Assembly (NCBI GenBank): GCA_963920705.1
Contig: OY987234.1
Span: 21,843,794-21,907,793 of the forward strand
Direction: 5' to 3'
DNA: 64,000 bases
Origin: Odiellus spinosus
Lineage: Eukaryota > Arthropoda > Arachnida > Opiliones > Phalangiidae
Shown: one piece after another, positions 35,822-49,033 of the stretch
Numbering within the stretch: position 1 is the first letter of the stretch
Layout: each line of letters starts with the position of its first letter
Made by a program: the position numbers and the translations under genes
Notes under the pieces: model-generated
Database searches by the model: none
What the model saw: only the letters and a program-made list of their open reading frames with translations
What the model was told of the DNA's origin: nothing

Positions 35822-38800
35822 ATAATATCCTTATTGTCGCCTAGCTTAAGGAATTGGCAGCGATCAGAAATGGTGGGCAGATTAGTTTTTTTTTTTTTTG
35901 GGCATGGAGTAATAAATGCGTAATAAAGATTTAACCTTCCTATTTAAAGGGGCTATCTGCCCCCCCCCCCCAACGCAAAATCGCTTAATCTGTCCTGAGT
36001 ATCTCTACGTGTAGTCTTGATCTTCGTGATAGCACTTATAATTTGAATGATCAGTAGGTGTGGTAAAAATCCACCAACCCTTTTCATTCAAGTGACAGAG
36101 AAGCGGATTCTCTAGGAAAAGTAAATACCTGAAAAACTTTGATTGAAAACTCAAGTGTTTTCATATAAGTGTAGATTTTTTTACCCAGGATTGGTTCACC
36201 ATTGAGTCACCGATGAGCGCATGTAGATGACTTGAATTAACATCTGTTTAAGAAGCGAAAAGTACGCGTAGGTGCTTGCAGGTTATGTTGTTCTATTTAT
36301 AAAATTAAAATCGGTTGTCAAAGGCAACAAATCGCATCATCACGCTCAAGGACCAAAATTTAACATTCTCCATAAAGCGCGTCTTCACGTCAGCTATTAC
36401 TATAAATATTTCGAATGTATTATTTTCTCCTTCAATTCACTTTGCCAAGAAAAAAAAAAGATCATCAATGGGATCATGGGCTTATTGTAAGGATTGAAGG
36501 CGGAAATGCAGAATAAGTTAATAAATTACTACCTAGCTCAATATAAGTTATATAGTTATATTTAAATAATGTTACCAGTGATTTCTTCCGCATTCTTCTA
36601 CAAGTTGATATAAAACAAGATGCTGCATTTTTTGCCTTACATTTTGAGAGCAAAAAGTAATATTTGGTATTACAAAAGTACACTTCGTTCCAACCTTGAA
36701 ACAAGGTAATATCTTCCATAGAAACTGGTTATATTTAACGGTTCTTATTGTTGGTTCCAAGGTTGGCAAAATTATAGATATTCCTATACTTTGACCCAAC
36801 CTTGAAGAAAAAGGTAGCGTCTTAGATAGAAACAAGTTTTTTTTCGCTGGTTCCAAGGTAATTTTATAATATCAACTATTATAACAAGATGATCAAGCCA
36901 AGCTACACCTACACCTCTGAATGTTGAAAACAATGATATTCCCTAGCTTTGTCTAGTTTTCAAAGTGATTTTCGCGTTTTCCAAACTTAAATGCTCACCC
37001 AAACGAACACCCCACCCTAGGGGAGGTTTTGTATCATTCCCTTTATCCAGTTTTCAAAATAATTTCTATTTTTTAAGTAATCATACTCATCTACTTGTTC
37101 TTCATCTTTTTGCAACGGCGGCAGCAAATCATAACGTCTGTTTCCTTCCCTGAGTGGCTGTTATTTCAGATTTTAACGGCTCGTAGGGGCCAAGGCTTAG
37201 GAACGAAAAATAACTAGATTAAGACAAAATTGGGTATATTTTTCAACTACTTACGTTTTTGGACATAGTTACTCACGCAATAACGACTTCCTTCGATCAA
37301 CTCGGATGCAAACGACCAATCAGGAAACGGTGAAACAGTTTAAGCAGACTGCAAAGCCATATGACTGCTAGGAATCTGGGCTTGATTTCCAGAGAGCGTT
37401 CATTTTAAGTTCCACTGACAACTGAATAGATGGCGCCAGAAGTATGATACGTCAATTTGAACCATCTCTTCCGTTGTCTGTAGAAATTTAAATAGCCAAG
37501 CTCCTCCAATTTGTTTTAAATAATAACGCATTAACTCGGATATCACCTAAAACAACTTCTTTATTCCATATGTTTCTTTTTGTTATGTTTTATTTTTTGG
37601 TTTCTACTGACATGAACATATTGTTCAAATGATTAGAGCGGAGTGCTAGGCCAGCTAGCGGGTAATACTAAGAAAAAATAATTATACAATATATAAAAAC
37701 ACACGATTCTTTTTTTTTTAATTAACAATAATTAAACTATAATCAATATGGGAGTCGTTAAAATAATACTGAAAAATAAATAGGGCTAAATTACGAGGTA
37801 AAATTATCAGAAATCTGGCCTATTACTAAATTCACGCTCCAAACTGAACATTTTGCTTATTTTTCTTCGAGAACACTTATTTTTTTTTTCCCCGAGGGGC
37901 CACATTTTCAGGCCCACAATAAAATGTGCAGCACCATTATTTTATGATTTTTGAAAAACATTCACCAAAATTTATGACACCGATTAAGTGAAACTGTGAA
38001 CACTGGAATGTCTTTTTTTTTTTTCATTTTCATTTTTTAAAGATTTAACATTTTATAATTTGTTTGAAATAATTCTGATTTTAATATTTCATTTCTGAAA
38101 TATTACGGAAATGATTTCAATGATTTGATATTTTTTTTTTTTAACATTTAAAGAGACTATCACAAATTTACAACAGACATTTTTTTTGTTTTACTTACGT
38201 TATAGAAATCATATTGTATTTTTGTTTTCTACAATGTATAAATCTATCTATTACGCCAAAAAAAAGCTGTTTTACATTATCTTTCCATACACTGCGTGTT
38301 TTGTTTTAGTTAAATATATCCCTCGCGAATAAATTATCGTCGCATCTTTGCGCTAATTATTAAATTTTATATACGCGAGCATTAAACGAAATTTAAAGTA
38401 TTATTACGTTAATTTCTACTAGTTTTCTATTCTAAATATTATTCTTTGAAAGTTTAAAATGGCAATATGATTTCCCTTCGTTTTCTTTTTCAAATTTTTC
38501 ATTTCATAAGCGTTAATTTCAAATTAACAGCTTGAAAATAGTCTCAAAATTAAGAGTTTAAGCCTAATAAATGATATTCGAGCGTAGAATGAGATTAAAA
38601 TCTTCCTGGAAAAGGGAGATAGAATGGTTTCTCTACCTTAAGCAGAGCGAACACAAATATTGGAGTAATTTACGTAAAATAATACTTTTAATTAGGCCAT
38701 GGAGAGCCAACTTGAGCCTTTTTTTTGTTAAATATAACGAGACCCGAAAGAAACTACGGAAACCAGACCGTGTTAAGTCAAAATGGTACAACGTAACTAT

Positions 38801-41800
38801 CAAAACTTATTAAAAACTTTTACAGCGGCCTGATTTTAATTAAATGCTTAAATACTATGGAATTTTGCAGACTATCTTAAGGGGAGAAATATAATCTTAG
38901 TTGAAAAATTATTATTCGACTCTTCAATCGAAATAAATATAAGAAAAAAATTGTGCTCGCCCTGCTTTGGTAACACTAAAACTTATTAAATGTTAAATTT
39001 GGAAAAATGAGATCCGTTTTTCAATTCCACCTTGATTTGCTAGAGCTAAAGCTGCGCTACCCGATACATCTCTTAATTCTTTTAACAGATAAAGGGACCA
39101 TAGCTTTGGGAATACTGACAAATAAAGGTGGGAAACACCTATTTTTGTATAAAATATATATAAATTAAAAATATTTGTACAAAAAAACAAAAAAAAAATC
39201 AATTACTATCGTTAAAAATAGCCTCCATTCTAAAAAACTTCGCCAGTTCTGGAAAGATTTGCGCGTGTTTAAGGATATATTGTTTCAAAAGTGAAGCCCT
39301 ATTTTTTTTCTCCTAAACAAAACCTACATCGTGATATTCTGCGTCTACTAGTAGTAAAAATTAGTTTTGGAAACTACGACGTTAAGGCGTCACATTTTTT
39401 TTTCTTTGATAAACATTATTGCTGATTAAACCCCGCTAAATAGGAAAAGAACTAAAAAAAAATTCAAAATGTACACGAATCCTACGCCTCACATCTATTT
39501 ATATTTATATATGTATATTGTTATGATTATGGAAATAAATTAAAATATTTTGACAGTTACTTTTAGAGAAGGCCGCTAGTTAAAAGTAATTGCCCAGTTA
39601 ATAAAATAATTATCTAATAAATCCCAACCCCAAGATGGCTGGATAAACTGTCGTCTGCTAAATTTCTAATTTGGCTCGAAGATACGAGATAAATTGAATA
39701 CTGAAGTGGTATTTCCCAGGTGGTAAATATTACGGTTATTATAAATTAAATGCCATCAAAATTATGTACAAAACTAATTTGAAATCAACGTTTACGAACT
39801 TAAAACCCAAGCTTTCGTGAAAGAAGTTTTTAAGGAGTTTTAGATTTCAAAAGTAGGAACCAAAAAGATATCTTTGTTTGTAGGAAAATAATTAACGCTT
39901 GCTTTTTTGTCTAGTACAACACCCGAGGAATGGATTAACTCAAGACTAGATCTCCTTCAAGTTATACAAGCGAGTGACGCTACCTAGACATCTAGATATC
40001 CCCAAAATATTTGATAGTAGGGTGATTTAGGTACCGGCTAGTAACAAAATAAGAACTTTTGGGAATTCTAGGGATCAGATTGAAACCCCGACATTATAGA
40101 ACCTAATTAGTTATCGGCGCCACTAAAAATCCTATTTCTTAATTTTCTCAAATTGCTCGATTTATTTTTACGATATTCAATGAAGATCAAGTACGTAAGA
40201 ATACGGGAATACGGCATTAAGCCCTCTGGTATCATCTTAGCGTACTTTGAAGCCAAAATTTATCCGCTATTCATTTTCTGGCGTTTCCATTTATATTTTT
40301 TTCTCCCATTCTTCTTGTAGTTTCACGCCAATACTTTACGGAAATTTACTTTTAGCCATTTTTAAATTTAAAATCTTTACGAATCCTTATCAAGTACGCG
40401 AGGATGGGTTTAGAATATATTTTTCCACGCGTTCTTAGGTACATAAATGAGTTCTTGCCATGATATTAAAAAAAAATTCTATTAAAAACTAAAAAACCCA
40501 CGAAAAAATTGGAAAAATAATTATTCTAGCATCAAACTGAGCAAACCACAGATATCCAGCCACCATTTTAGAATGAAATTCGTCTAATTTAAAACCATAC
40601 CGCGAATAGGATATTATTCACAACACCGAGTTTTTGTTTATAATTATTATTGGTTTCTGTTTAAATACTGTTTTCAATGATTTTTTTGGTAAATTGTGTT
40701 TTTTCTTTCACTTTCTTACGAGATTAGAAACTTTTTAAGGATTATGGGAGGAAAAAGTTCATTGGTAATATTTAATTAAATTTTATATAGAACTATATAA
40801 CGTATGATCGTAGAGAGGTATAATTTTAAATCACTTATCCTTAAAAAAAAAAAACATCGCCAGCAATATAAATATTGTAAGGCTTCGCAACATTAATGTT
40901 TTACGATCGGAGAATCTTTAGGTCGTATATTTTAAATACTATCATTTCTAAGAGATATTTAATTATTTATAAAAGAGGTATTACTATCGGAAGGTACCTA
41001 ATTATCATTCGTAACATCGTCAACCTCAATAACTTGGCAATTTAATAAACATTTTAAATAATCTTTACTCGTAAATAACATTTTGAATAAACTTGGATTT
41101 CATTTTATGATTTTAGTATTATTATAATTTATTAGGTTTAAAGTATAGACACGTATTTGGTTCGATTTGGGAACTTGTCAAATTAATCTCACGGCAATTT
41201 CATCTTTAGAAATTGGGCTAATTCCCGAGGATGTTTTTCTTACGAGTGACGTCGTTTTTACTGTTCATTTTAATTTGTTTCCAAAGAAATTGGCTTTCTC
41301 AATGAGGCTAAATCTTCTAATTTGGTCAAAAATTGTCCAAATTTGTAAGGTGCGACAAAATTTGACCAAATATATGCGATGAAATAACCTAAATTCAACA
41401 AAAATTGACTTTAGATTGAATTCATGTTATTTCATTTCGTATATTTGGTCTAATTAGATTTAAATTTAAAAATTTGGACGATTTTTAACCAAATTAGATG
41501 ATTTTTCTCCATGGGGAAAGCCAATATCTATTCGCTATTCTAATTGAAATGAAAAGTGAAATCAACGTCACGTGAATTTAAAAACAGCATCAGGAATACT
41601 TCCAATTCTAAAGATTAAATTTGAATCCTCTGGCGTGCATGAGATTAATTTGAAAAGGCCCGAATCGAGTCACATTACGTGTCTACTTTAACTTCAATCG
41701 CTACAAATAGTAGAACCTCTTTTGTAAAGTAAATTTTTCGTTAAACTCTTCATTTTTTTTTTTTAAATGTTGCAAAAAAATTCTTACATAGCTGTCGATG

Positions 41801-41998
41801 TTTCGCTAACCCTAACAAACTTAAGACCACTATTTTCAGTTGATCATTTTTAAACCAAAATCGGTTTAAAAACAAAAGATTAACCTTCATTTAGGTTATT
41901 TTCTAAACTTAATCCCTCTCCAGCTAAGAATTAAAAAGTAAGCTTAGCTTTCGAGATAAAATTAAAAATAAATAAAAAATGTAACATCACCGGTACTT
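35822..41998. other. Gene-poor AT-rich intergenic region
   Basis: No coding exon is recognised on either strand over about 6.2 kb. Homopolymer runs are common (T at 35885, C at 35960, T at 38010 and 38130). An imperfect repeat of GGTTCCAAGGTT / CAACCTTGAA occurs three times at 36685-36860. A family E foldback element lies at 41243-41575. Confidence 0.6.
41243..41575. mobile_element. Family E foldback element (MITE-like)
   Basis: About 333 bp with imperfect inverted ends of roughly 55-60 bp. The left end has GTGACGTCG and TTCATTTTAATT; the right end has AATTGAAATGAAAAGTGAA and ACGTCACGTG. The interior repeats words such as TTTGGTCAAAAATT on both strands. Partial relatives lie at 34769-34991 and 62071-62350. 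No clear target duplication is seen. Confidence 0.65.
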
Positions 41999-44900
41999 TT
42001 ACATGTCTCCAAAGATTCCGGCAAAGGTTTTGCGTAGATTTTTCATAGTATCTTCCGTATCTTCTCCCGTTTGGGATTCCCGGCGGAATAAACCGCCTCT
42101 TTCCGGAGGTCTCGCTGGCTGTTGAGGAGGAGCCCCGGTACCTGGTTGTTGCGGAGGAGCTTGCGAGGGAGGTCCGCTACTGACGAAAGGATTCGTACCA
42201 CCTGTTACTCCGCTAACCATACCTCCTCCTCCAACTGCTGCTCCTACGGTGGTTGGTGCTCCAAGAGCGGCGTCTGGTACCGTAGGAGGGGCAACCGAGC
42301 TCTTTTGAATACTAGATTGGGTCGGTAAAGAACCAATCGGAGCGGAAGTTGGGCAATTGGCAACTGTTGGGGGTAAGCCAGCCTCTGGTACGACTTGTTG
42401 AGGTTTTTGAGGCACTGAACCCGCAGTCGCGTAAGCACCAGGGCCAGGTTGATTAGATAACTTAGTCTAAGGGTTGAAGTAATTAAAATGTATTTACACC
42501 ACAGGTAAGAAGACAAAAAGTTCTTATACCTGTGCTGGTATTTGTTTTTCAATCGTAGCTTGTTCATCGACTGAAGGGTAGCTAATATTTGATTGTTTAC
42601 TAAAGATAGTAAACAAACTTTAAATACCCACAGTATTATCTAAAACATTCAATGATAAACAAAAAAAATATTACAGAAAATTAATTAGGATTGCTGGACG
42701 AGTACTCATTTCAGTTGAGTAACTCGGTACTCAGTACTTGATTAGTTCATTTTCCTAATCTTTAATGAGTAAGATACTCTACACACTATTTGACAAGAGT
42801 TTTGAGTTAGTAAATATGGTTCAAAAGTTACGGGTTCCTTATTTTAAACTGAAAAATTATTTTATTTAACCATTTGAATTTGGCCAAGGCTTAAATACTC
42901 AAATATAACCCAAGATCCCTGCTTTAAATGCTAGCAAGTATTAGGCTTCACTACTCAACTTCAGAGGTGGGCAAATTCGCGATCTTTCTCGTGAGTGACC
43001 AGGCTTGGCTGTACAAAGTCACTCGCGAATTGCCCAGCACTGCTCAACTTTAAAGCACTTGAAAATTGACCAAGGCCCAACCCAAGTTCAATTACAAGAC
43101 TAGTGTATTTTTTCATTCTAATTTCTCGTTTCATGTTCCAATCGAGTCCTCTCTAAGCATTCGAGTCTTTCTCAAGTCAATATCTGGATTTTTAGGACTC
43201 TAGTTCCAAATTCTGCTCAAGTTCTAGACTCTTACCGAGTACTCACTCCAATACTAGTCATTCCTAGTTTAATTTCCTATCATATTGTTTTACACACTAT
43301 GACCAAAAAACATCTTACGCCATAGCTGGAGGTCTACAATACATTTGCATTTTTTGAACAACTAAATCAGCTATCATTTTCCGATCTTCTTCTTGACTCT
43401 CACCCAAGAGAGACATTGCAGAATCGTTTACCTTTAAAAGTATCGTATATTGTTAAAAATTTTAAATATTTATAAATTATTTAGAGGTTAGGAAATCACC
43501 TCGCAAATATATTCTTTTCCATCTTTACCGCATAGGACCTCTAAGGCGCACATGTCTAAACCCCCGAATATTTCAGAAACTTCGTCTATCCACATTCGAT
43601 ATCGGTCAGTCATAGGGATTTGTTCCAACATAGCCGAACCCATGTTGGCTTTCCAATTTCCCGATATCGACTTTCTCCTAATTTAGGTCGTAACAAAAAT
43701 ATTTTAAGTCCCAATTCAATAAAAGATTTTCTATTTCATAAATAATTTCCAATGATTTAAAAAAAAAATGGTGTATCTAGCCCTTTAAACCATCTATTCC
43801 GTATAAAATCATTTTAATTTATGTTTAAATAAAAATGTGCCTAACATGAAAGCTTTATAATTTGTTCCAATCTTTTGAATATGCATATCGTATTTAGCAT
43901 CGATAAATGGCTCGACGGTACAGTATGTACGAGCTACCGCCACCACGCTGGCAATATCTTGAAAATCTTGAACATTTTCGACTTTGACCTTTCCCAAACC
44001 AGAATGGGCGTGGCCAATTTTGACAACACAGGGAAAACGTGAAGCGGTTAGCTTTTAGCGAAAGAGATAGAGAAAATAAGAGAGTTAGCCAAGATACCAA
44101 AGCCAAACATTCGAAACGCAGATTGCGCGATCAAACGAGAATAAAGAATCCAACCATTTCCTTCGAGTTAGGAAAAAAGGCTTGATCCATGAGGGGAAAT
44201 TTTTCTCGGCCCAACTTCCGTTGAATGTATAGTAATTGTGAAAACTAATCAAAAGTCATTGAGAGAGAGAGAGAGAAAAATTTAAAAACTTTTTGGCAAA
44301 GAAGGTAAAATTTTTGAAGTATTTTAAAGGGAATAGATCCAAAGAGACTTTCTGTACCGAAAATCACCATACCGCCCCCGTAAACTATTAACCAGTGTCA
44401 GAAACTAATTATAACAAATAAGTCAAAGGCATTGTCTATTGACTGCGTTAAAAGTCAATGAGAATTACATTTCTCCCTTTTTTTATAGTATCCATCATCA
44501 ATGGTCTTAAATTTCCAGCCTTCTCTGAAATTGATATTTAGATTTTGATGTCACTTAAAATTAGGCCCAACAGCGCGTAGTAGACAAACATTAGTACCTG
44601 AGGGGTTCTATTCCCTTTAACGTAATGGTATATAAAATTGCTTACCACCCACGGTTTGTCCTGAAAATTATATAAGCTATGAAGACTATTCACGCTGGGT
44701 ACCCCTCCGTACTTAAATCCCAACAGAATAGGTCTAAAATCTTCATTAGCATCTCTTAAATGTTGTCGAATTAGTAGAAAATCGGGTTTAAATGACCTAA
44801 GACAAGATTAAGGTTATAAATTTCCACTCCATTTCTAGTTGAAATATTATCTTTCGAACGTTTAAGTACCTAACAACCTTTGTTCCATTCCGATAAACCA

Positions 44901-46579
44901 TCATACTAACTGTGGCTCCATACTCAGACTGAGCCGCTAGACTTACGTCTTTCATTTCAGCCTAAACAGTTAAGTTTAATACGGTTTAAACACGATAATT
45001 TTAAATCAAAGATGTAACAGAAAATTCAAGGTTTCTCTCAAAACTGTACGTAAAAACAGCCTCAGAAATTTCTAAAGATTATAAAAGATATCGAGGGTTT
45101 AAAATTCTAATTTAGTTTTTAACAAATTACTTTCTAATGGAAGAGAACCAATAAACTTGTTCAGCTCTCTTTAAACGTAACTTAATCATTCGAAACTAAA
45201 TACAAAGATCTTTTTCTCTTCAAGATTGGTATTTAATTAAACAACCTTGAATTTTTGTTTAATCTTTCGCTTAAATGCGAGCTTACTTGCTCGACTCTAA
45301 TATCCCAATCTCCCAAAACTTTCTTCCCCCTGAAGTATTTAGACCTAAAATAAATTTAAGAAACACTCGTTATATCTGTTAGCCAATATAAATTTATGTT
45401 TAAATCAAACCAGTCAGTATGCTGGTCGTCAATGATGAGTAAGGTTTTTTGTCTTTCTTTTCCATATCCCGTTACTTTAGAAGCGGCGGCGCTACTGAGG
45501 GAAGCGCCTCTCGTTAAGAATGACGAAATGTTTTTGGCTGGGGAACTAGGGGCGCTAGTCGTATTGCTTGGCCTTAAATTAAGGGATAAGTCTGAAGAAT
45601 CTCGGCTACCTTCTCCCCTCTGTCCGGAATATTGTTGTAAAGGCCCCGGACTACCATCCCTACTTCCGTAATTGTTTTCATCAGCTAACTCTCCGGAAAG
45701 ATCGCCGGATGAAAACCTTCTACGTAAGTAGTTGGTTGTAGAGGTGAAACTCTGCTTGAAGGTTGAGAACGAAATTTTGGCAGTTGCTGCGTTGAAGGGT
45801 AGAGGAACCCTTCCCGAAGATTACGCGAAGAAAGGGACAAACACTCGAAAGGAGAAAAGAAAGATGGTTTTGACTGAGAGAACCAGCCGCGGAAGGAAAA
45901 GGTGTTTTAAGACCAAGAGTACGCTACTTTATTTCATAGCAGACAACTGCAAAAGAAACGTTAGTAACAAGCTTTAAGACTCAATGTTAAGTGCGGAAGG
46001 ATTTTACATATAAGCCATGAAGAAATATAAAATTTCTCTTGCTTAAGAAAGGATTAAAATTTAAGGATTTGACCCTTTGACCTTCGTAACCGTGAACTTG
46101 ACCCTATTTGCATTCTTATCTAAACCTTTACCCTCTAATTAAATTCAACTTAAAGAATGAAACAAATGTTTTGGATTTCAAATTGTAATCCTTTTAAATA
46201 AACAGAACATTTTGAAACTTCAAACGTAATTTAACGGAGTAATCGTAACAAATATAATTTAATTTTCTTATGAGAGCTTTATAAACCTCAGTAATAACTC
46301 AAACTTAAATTCTTAGCACGCTCTTATTCTAAATTTTCAATAAAAAAATTATTTGACGGGAAAACCCCCGTTTTTCACTTTTATCCGCAACCCAGCCCCT
46401 GCATTCCAACTTCACAGTTAAACGTTAGGGTTAATTTTATGTCAAAACGAAGCCTAGTCCAAAGGTTTAAGCCTTTGTTTCCGTCAAAAAGATTAACCAC
46501 CCACCGTTCATGGAACAAACGAAAGACCTTAATTAAATATTAATAGCGATTATCTTACCTTAAACGCGTGTGATGGCAT
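41999..46579 (-). CDS. Syn: Synapsin
   Basis: Eleven exons on the minus strand, all phase-consistent: 46579-46559, 45754-45411, 45344-45287, 44961-44870, 44796-44646, 44244-44155, 44051-43846, 43677-43500, 43431-43319, 42581-42530, 42466-41999; 590 residues. Synapsins coat synaptic vesicles and tether the reserve pool. Domain [13 protein letters not shown] (15-26) with PKA/CaMKI-type Ser22. Domain C, the ATP-grasp core, spans about 110-417: [89 protein letters not shown] proline-rich linker follows. Domain E is at the C terminus ([16 protein letters not shown]), preceded by RRES with Ser566. The first exon (MPSHAFK) is the weakest part: no ATG precedes NYLRRRFS in its own exon, and this 7-codon exon with donor GTAAGA fits in phase. 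The donor after KEM (GTTGGA) is weak but phase and alignment require it. Confidence 0.92.
42962..43042. mobile_element. Short hAT-type MITE in synapsin intron
   Basis: An 81-bp element with ends CAGAGGTGGGCAAATTCGCG and TCGCGAATTGCCCAGCACTG, which pair as imperfect inverted repeats. It is flanked by a perfect 8-bp duplication CTCAACTT at 42954-42961 and 43043-43050. CAG termini with an 8-bp duplication are typical of hAT elements. It is too small to code. Confidence 0.88.
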
Positions 46580-47212
46580 CGGAACTGTATTTCAAAGTTA
46601 TTCTTTCCAAATAAGTGAAGTGAACTTGTTTCCCGACCGCTACTAAAATTTCTCGAAGCGAAAATAAAATCAATCAATCGCTACTACTCGCTTGCGCGAC
46701 CCGCGATTGCGCGGTGTTTGTTTCTAGCTTTCTTCCTAAGTTCACGAACCTCTCCTGACACCGTTAGCAAAGGCGGGCCAGATAATTTTGTCCCACTGAT
46801 AGCTAAGCAAACTTACGTCGACGGCGGCGCACTAAAAATTAATAAATATTTGGCAGCACTGACTAAACCAGGGAGTAATAACATCGGGAGACGAAGCGCT
46901 AAGCTAATGTCATGTTTATTTGAACCGCTCCCGGAGCACTTTGAAAGCCATAGCCAAATGGAGCTCGATGCCAAACGGGGCTGACACTCGCGCTTCTCGA
47001 ACTCAGGTGTACAAAATTTTGGAACTCTTTGCACTGTCAAAGCTGAACTCAGGTGTACAGAGAATTCAAGAGTGTCGGACCCCTACCTCGATGGAGTTGA
47101 ACATCACGTCGCAATACATTTTGGAGCTCACCATTGTTTCCAGGGCTAGTCAGAGCTGAGGAATTAAAATCGGCATTAGCCACAGACCGTGAAATAGCGA
47201 GACGACAAAGCC

Positions 47213-47370
47213 TTTAAAGGGACTATCTGCGATTTTTAAAGCCCCTTTAAAGTCGACTTCTTTTGTTGCTTAGCAGACGACGTTGACCTTAACAAATTAT
47301 ACAAAGCTGCGGGCATAAGGGAAAGGCATTTCAAAGGGGCAAATTTCTGAGTACCTAGAGTTAGAAGTTA
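47213..47370. repeat. Interspersed repeat R, copy 1
   Basis: Begins TTTAAAGGGACTATCTGCG and contains CTTAGCAGACGACGTTG and TCAAAGGGGCAAATTTC, which recur in the same order at 48340-48480. The family is unknown and no terminal inverted repeats or duplications are clear. Confidence 0.6.
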
Positions 47371-48167
47371 GCTACGCTCGGGTTTTTGGCCAAAAATTCT
47401 TTAAAACTTAGCTTTAATTTAAAGAAAAAAAAAAAAACAATTACACATTTCTTTTGTCAGACATCCCATACATAAAATTTTTTTTAGTTCTCTTTATAGA
47501 ACAAATTCTTCCGGTTTATTTTTACTTTTTTTTGTTTTTCAATAAATTCTTAGATTATTTAATGAAGCTAAGTTAATCAACTAACAACAATCCGCAAAAA
47601 TAGGCTACGCTTGGAATTCTGTCTAAATTTGTACAATGGGTTTTTTCTTATACCTCTATATTAATTTATCGAAAGCTTACAGCCAATAGAAGTATTTACC
47701 TATCATAGTCATAATTTTACATATTTTTTTTTCCATTTCCGATATGTTTTTGGATTGAAATAATTTTAGAAACTCAGAAAAAAACTAAGCTTAAAGAAAA
47801 TAGATTATAATTTAAATGAAATGACCGTAACTTTTTACCATTGAAAAGGAGTTAAAGGCGGAATGAAAAACACGCATTAAAAATGAACTACGTGAAACAA
47901 TTTTACTCCAATAATTATTTTTCTCCACCATTTTTACGTTTAATTTTCAACATTTCCTGGTTTTTTTGGGTGTCTTTTGAATTTTTAGAGGTTTACTTTA
48001 CTATAATTTATTTATACAATCCATTTTCCCCCTTACTAAAGTATTTATTTTTTAGAAAATAACAATTAACTAAAATGTAAAGAAATTTTCAAAGCGTTTA
48101 TAATACCAAAAATGCAAGTTGTTGATTGGTTTACACCAATTCGTTCTGCATAAATATATAATCGCAT

Positions 48168-48610
48168 TAAAGGGACTATCTACCTCGTTTAGCAGACGAC
48201 TTTGACCGTAAGAAATTGTACAGTCAAAGCTAGACTATGTGCTCGAGTGAAAATTATTATAAGGGGAACCCTTACCACAAAAAAACTAGTCTTAAAAGGT
48301 CTTGGGGAAGTCTTTCGGGTGTCTAACGTAGTCTTAAAGGGACTATCCGCGTTTTCTAAAGTCCCTTTAAAGTCGCCTTCTTTTCTTGCTTAGCAGACGA
48401 CGTTGTACATAACAAATTGTACAGTCAAAGCTAAGCTGAGTGCAGAAGGGAAGTAGATTTTCAAGGGGCAAATTTCAGAGCAGATAGGGCCTTGGGAAAG
48501 TCTTAAAGACTTGCCCAAGACTTTTGTAGCGTTCTTCAATTTCTTGAGGCCTTCTTTTTCGGTAAGGGAAAGTTCTAGAGCAGATAGGGCTTTTAACTAG
48601 TCTATTAAGT
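48168..48610. repeat. Interspersed repeat R, two further partial copies
   Basis: AAAGGGACTATCTACC at 48169 and AAAGGGACTATCCGCG at 48336 start two tandem partial copies. Both contain TTAGCAGACGAC followed by AATTGTACAGTCAAAGCTA. A related start, AAAGGGGCTATCTGCCC, lies at about 35945. Confidence 0.6.
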
Positions 48611-49033
48611 TAACTAATTTATTTCTAGGATATTAAATTTAAGGGATTTATCTTAAACTAGTAAAATAATAAAAATAATTTTTAATTTAACTAATTTCTT
48701 ATCGGTAGTAAAATCAAAAGTAATAATAATAATATTAAAAAATAAGTGTTTTATCTTTAAAAATTTAGTAAAAGTGACACTTTTAAATATTTTAAAAGCC
48801 TAATTAAGCCACTTAACTAAATAATTTTTAAACTAAATTGTTTTTGTAATGAAAAATAATTATAATATTAAATATAGTTATATATATATATTTTTATACA
48901 CTACCAAAATGGCCAGGACTGATTTTTTGGTTTCATAACAATACCGGGAAAATACGGTAATTTTACCTAATGTTTTTTTTTCTTTTTGGAAAACGTTTAA
49001 GTTGAACAGTTAACATTATGCATTTTTTTTTTT

